DNA of 51,071 bases. Origin: Bacteroidota bacterium. Its GTDB lineage: Bacteria; Bacteroidota; Bacteroidia; Palsa-948. Shown here in pieces: positions 48,232 through 51,071 of this stretch; position 1 is the first letter of the stretch, and every line of letters starts with the position of its first letter. The notes beneath the pieces were generated by a model. The model was not told the origin of the DNA, did no database searches, and saw only the letters and a program-made list of their open reading frames with translations. The position numbers were made by a program, and so were the translations under genes. The stretch is from assembly GCA_016213435.1 (NCBI GenBank), contig JACRAL010000104.1:1-51071 (forward strand). The letters run 5' to 3'.

Positions 48232-51065
48232 AAAAAATATTCATCATATTATTTTCTGTGTCATGTCAATTATACGCCCAGACATATCGAAGCGGTTTTG
48301 ATTGGTATGAATTTAACGGAGGTGCACAAGGACAGGGTTTTTCTTATGATTGTAATGCAGAGAGAACCTTGAGTAATAATGAATATGCATACATAGAATC
48401 TTATATCAATATGTTCCGCGCAACAAAGGATAAGAAATACTTGGAAAAATTCATTATCCATGTTAAAAGAATACAGGAAAGAAGGGATGATAACGTTGCA
48501 AATGTTACGATTACTAATCCAACGGACTGCCAAAACCCATCTTCCCCACTTGACAATACGAGTAAAGCTTGGTCTACGGACGATGATGCTAGTGAATGTG
48601 ATGGCTGGTTAAACAGAGTTTTACATTCTGCTGTTATAACATATCCAATGGCGGAGTTTGTTTATTTTATGCAAAATGATCAGGACTTTATGAATCTTTC
48701 GGGAGAAATTGTGCCTCTCGAAACGCAAGGAAGTTATTTAGGCGGGACGAACATTATTACTTTTAGTGATTTTGCAAATTGGCTCAGAGGCAGGATAAAT
48801 GAAACATTGCAGTATCATGATTCTAACTGGTGCAGTTTTGATGTTGCGTATCATCACAAAAGAAATGATTGCAGTTCGGGAAAAGACGAAATAAATATGC
48901 AATGCGCCATGGGAAAAACATTGTCATTAATGTATCTTGTGGAGTCTGATGCCGGTAATTCTTCTTACGCTTCAACCTATTGGAATCATATCTCAAATAT
49001 TGCAACTACTTTGCACGGAAATATTTTGCAGCTAAATGCAAATGATAACACCTCTTACACATGGTGCCATACTTATGATTGCTCATGTATTGAAGATATT
49101 GATCACGCCTATCTGGTAATGGAATTCGCAAATATATGTTATAAGTATAACATACAGGATTATTATAATGTAATAAATCCTCTTTTTAATTTAAACGATA
49201 TGCAGAGATTTGCAAATACTTTTGCAAAGCATGTTTACCAGGCCCCTTTAACTTTTGCGCAAAATACTTTTGGAACAAATACCGATGTATGCAACAGCGG
49301 TACATCAATTGGTCATTATATTTTCCTCTCTCAATATAATCCGTATATTTATCAGCAAATATCAGATGTTGTTTCCGAACAAGCCATCTATCATACAAGC
49401 AGTAGTTTGGTAGCACTCTCTGAACTTTCAATGGCTCAAAGCCATGATATATTGTGGAACACGCCCAATAATTCCAACTACAAATTTAATCCCATTGCAG
49501 TGCGCAGAGGGCATAGCCCCGGCAGCAATGTATATTATTTAGCCAGTGGCGATTTTGATAATAATGGAATGAAAGATTTTGTTTCTATGGATTTCAGCAA
49601 CGGCACTTTTTATACATACACGCCCGATATCTGCGATAATCCTAATATTTTTCCTGATAATTGCTGGGTAGTGGCAAACAGTGCCGGTCATACACCTTAT
49701 GAGATATGGAAAGGGATAGCCGGAGGAGATTTTGATTATGACGGCAATCCCGCACATCATCAGGGTGATGAAGTAATTGCATTAAGCAATACATTCAACA
49801 AAACACCGCCAGGAAAGATTTACCTGCTCAAACAAAACGGAACAACATTTAATGAAGAATCTGTTTCCTCATCTGTTACATGGGCCGGGTTAACTTCGGG
49901 AGATTTTGATCCAACTAATCCGGGAGATGAAGCGATAGCAGTAGCCGCTAATGGTGATGCTTATATGATAAAATATAACGGCAGCATACAGCAGCCGGTA
50001 TTTATTTCCAATTTAGGAATCAGTAATGCAGTTGGAATTACATCCGGAAATTTTGACGGCACAAACATTCCGCAGATAGCAGTGGTTGATAATACTCCGG
50101 GCAACATAACTATTTTCAAATATCAAAGCGGAACTTTTACCCAAGCATATCAATATACAGGGGCGGGGTGCTGCAACTCATGGAACGGTATTACAGCGGG
50201 AAGTTTTGACGGTGATGGAATAGATGATATTGCGGTACACCGTGATGCGGACGGACAAATTTTAATTTACAAAGTAAAGAGCGGTGCAATTACACCTGTG
50301 TATGGTGAATATTTTCCAATCTTTCCTCCTGATCAAAATCAATCTATCCGCGCTATGGGTACAGGAAAATATAAACTCTCAACTGACAAAGATGCATTAA
50401 TTGTTTTCAGAAACTATGACGGTCAAATTACCATCTTCAATATGGATGGACAATGCCCTAATGCGTATGTAAATAACACAACTGTTAATGATGATTATAC
50501 AATTAATAATACGTATACAAACACAAATAATAATTACACGGTAGATTATCATGCAAACAATACTTTATACGCAAGCAGTTTTAAAGTGGGGGATATATCA
50601 GGTTCAGATAACAGCAAGGTAACTTTTACTGCCGGCAAAAAAATAGTTATAACGCCCGGGGCAAATGGCTCTGTTGCATATTCAGGCAGTAGTTTTCATG
50701 CTTATATTGATCCATCAATAGGTTGTGATGATCATACTTATTTCCGCAAAGCGCAACAGCATAGTTCTGTTCCCGATGCACCTATAGCGTTGAATGAACC
50801 TGCAAAACCAAAAACAACAAGTACTCTTAATGCTGATATTTCTCCCAACCCAAATGAGGGAAGATTCACCTTGCAGTTAAAAGAACAAAGCAATGCAGGC
50901 GCATCGGAGGCGTTCATTTACAACCCCCTCGGTCAGCTTATTTATCAATCATCAATAATAAATAATCAATCCACAATTGATCTATCCGCTCAACCCAGAG
51001 GCATCTACTTTGTAAAAGTGCAGAGTGCAGGTAAAATTTATACGGAGAAGGTGGTAGTGCAGTAA
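48228..51065 (+). CDS. Large secreted FG-GAP/VCBS repeat protein with T9SS type-A sorting domain
   Basis: The 945-residue product has a signal peptide (FIILFSVSCQLYAQ). Residues about 20-400 are a helical domain with many aromatic residues (YIESYINMFRATKDKKYLEK, HNDC-type and Cys-containing loops). It resembles an alpha/alpha toroid such as those of glycan-active enzymes. I cannot assign a family. Residues about 420-740 carry FG-GAP/VCBS-like repeats with calcium-type loops: SGDFDNNGMKDF, GGDFDYDGNPAHH, SGDFDPTNPGDEAI, AGSFDGDGIDDIAVH. Then comes an Asn-rich stretch, then the type-A sorting domain (SPNPNEGRFTLQLKEQS to YTEKVVVQ). It is complete within the window and is the last gene of the kelch-barrel-VCBS group. 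Confidence 0.85.
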   Translation: MKKIFIILFSVSCQLYAQTYRSGFDWYEFNGGAQGQGFSYDCNAERTLSNNEYAYIESYINMFRATKDKKYLEKFIIHVKRIQERRDDNVANVTITNPTDCQNPSSPLDNTSKAWSTDDDASECDGWLNRVLHSAVITYPMAEFVYFMQNDQDFMNLSGEIVPLETQGSYLGGTNIITFSDFANWLRGRINETLQYHDSNWCSFDVAYHHKRNDCSSGKDEINMQCAMGKTLSLMYLVESDAGNSSYASTYWNHISNIATTLHGNILQLNANDNTSYTWCHTYDCSCIEDIDHAYLVMEFANICYKYNIQDYYNVINPLFNLNDMQRFANTFAKHVYQAPLTFAQNTFGTNTDVCNSGTSIGHYIFLSQYNPYIYQQISDVVSEQAIYHTSSSLVALSELSMAQSHDILWNTPNNSNYKFNPIAVRRGHSPGSNVYYLASGDFDNNGMKDFVSMDFSNGTFYTYTPDICDNPNIFPDNCWVVANSAGHTPYEIWKGIAGGDFDYDGNPAHHQGDEVIALSNTFNKTPPGKIYLLKQNGTTFNEESVSSSVTWAGLTSGDFDPTNPGDEAIAVAANGDAYMIKYNGSIQQPVFISNLGISNAVGITSGNFDGTNIPQIAVVDNTPGNITIFKYQSGTFTQAYQYTGAGCCNSWNGITAGSFDGDGIDDIAVHRDADGQILIYKVKSGAITPVYGEYFPIFPPDQNQSIRAMGTGKYKLSTDKDALIVFRNYDGQITIFNMDGQCPNAYVNNTTVNDDYTINNTYTNTNNNYTVDYHANNTLYASSFKVGDISGSDNSKVTFTAGKKIVITPGANGSVAYSGSSFHAYIDPSIGCDDHTYFRKAQQHSSVPDAPIALNEPAKPKTTSTLNADISPNPNEGRFTLQLKEQSNAGASEAFIYNPLGQLIYQSSIINNQSTIDLSAQPRGIYFVKVQSAGKIYTEKVVVQ

Positions 51066-51071
51066 AATCCT

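Overview
The window is a chromosomal segment of a Bacteroidota bacterium, probably free-living and low in GC. The lineage is supported by gene order (uppS-bamA-ompH; bamD-rpoZ-coaBC-DUF4835; rpmB/rpmG/DUF4295/ftsY), by a Bacteroidota-type RNA polymerase omega subunit, a serine-palmitoyltransferase-like enzyme and a small histone H1-like protein. It is also supported by several secreted proteins with type IX secretion (T9SS) sorting domains and by promoters of the TTTG / TAnnTTTG type. I cannot fix the order or family from sequence alone.

Layout. 1-4.4 kb: end of an unknown gene, then the envelope operon uppS-bamA-ompH on the minus strand. 4.6-13.9 kb: tandem universal stress protein, DUF4197 protein, phosphohexomutase, a 1496-residue exported protein I do not recognise, plsY and a repeat-rich exported protein. 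14.1-17.0 kb: purA, histone H1-like gene and an alpha-oxoamine synthase (minus strand). 17.1-20.5 kb: bamD-rpoZ-coaBC-DUF4835 (plus). 20.6-24.2 kb: POT peptide transporter, rpmB and an exported M24 peptidase. 24.18-26.23 kb: a complete IS1595-family element with a P63C passenger gene, diverged terminal inverted repeats and a perfect 8-bp target duplication. 26.28-27.73 kb: rpmG-DUF4295-ftsY. 27.87-31.42 kb: tRNA-Arg(UCU) carrying a 3.5-kb integrative element with 15-bp att repeats, paired arm-type repeats, a tyrosine recombinase, ORF6N and HTH genes and two small unknown genes. 31.5-35.7 kb: mazG, polysaccharide deacetylase, DUF486 protein, pyrD and two small exported proteins. 35.78-35.87 kb: SRP RNA (minus strand). 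36-39.1 kb: three glycosyltransferases (GT2, GT9, GT4). 39.2-51 kb: YwqK/MORN-like protein, mnmA, a lipoprotein, an S8 peptidase with a T9SS tail, a fibre-like protein, a kelch/PKD protein with a type-B T9SS tail, a beta-barrel protein and a 945-residue FG-GAP/VCBS protein with a type-A T9SS tail.

The most unusual features are two families of small repeats that ignore gene boundaries. (1) A GC-rich palindromic element of about 35-45 bp occurs seven times (twice in a longer composite form). Four copies lie in frame inside protein genes (ompH, phosphohexomutase, M24 peptidase, ftsY) and encode peptides such as SPLGEG or SPVGEG. (2) Short tandem repeats with a strict 7-bp period but different 7-bp words occur at about nine sites. 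They form part of signal peptides (bamA, the 1496-aa protein), linkers (mazG, coaBC, S8 peptidase), one C-terminus (uppS), one TTG start (GT4) and intergenic hairpins (rpoZ/coaBC, upstream of GT2). Both families appear to be shaping protein sequence in this genome.
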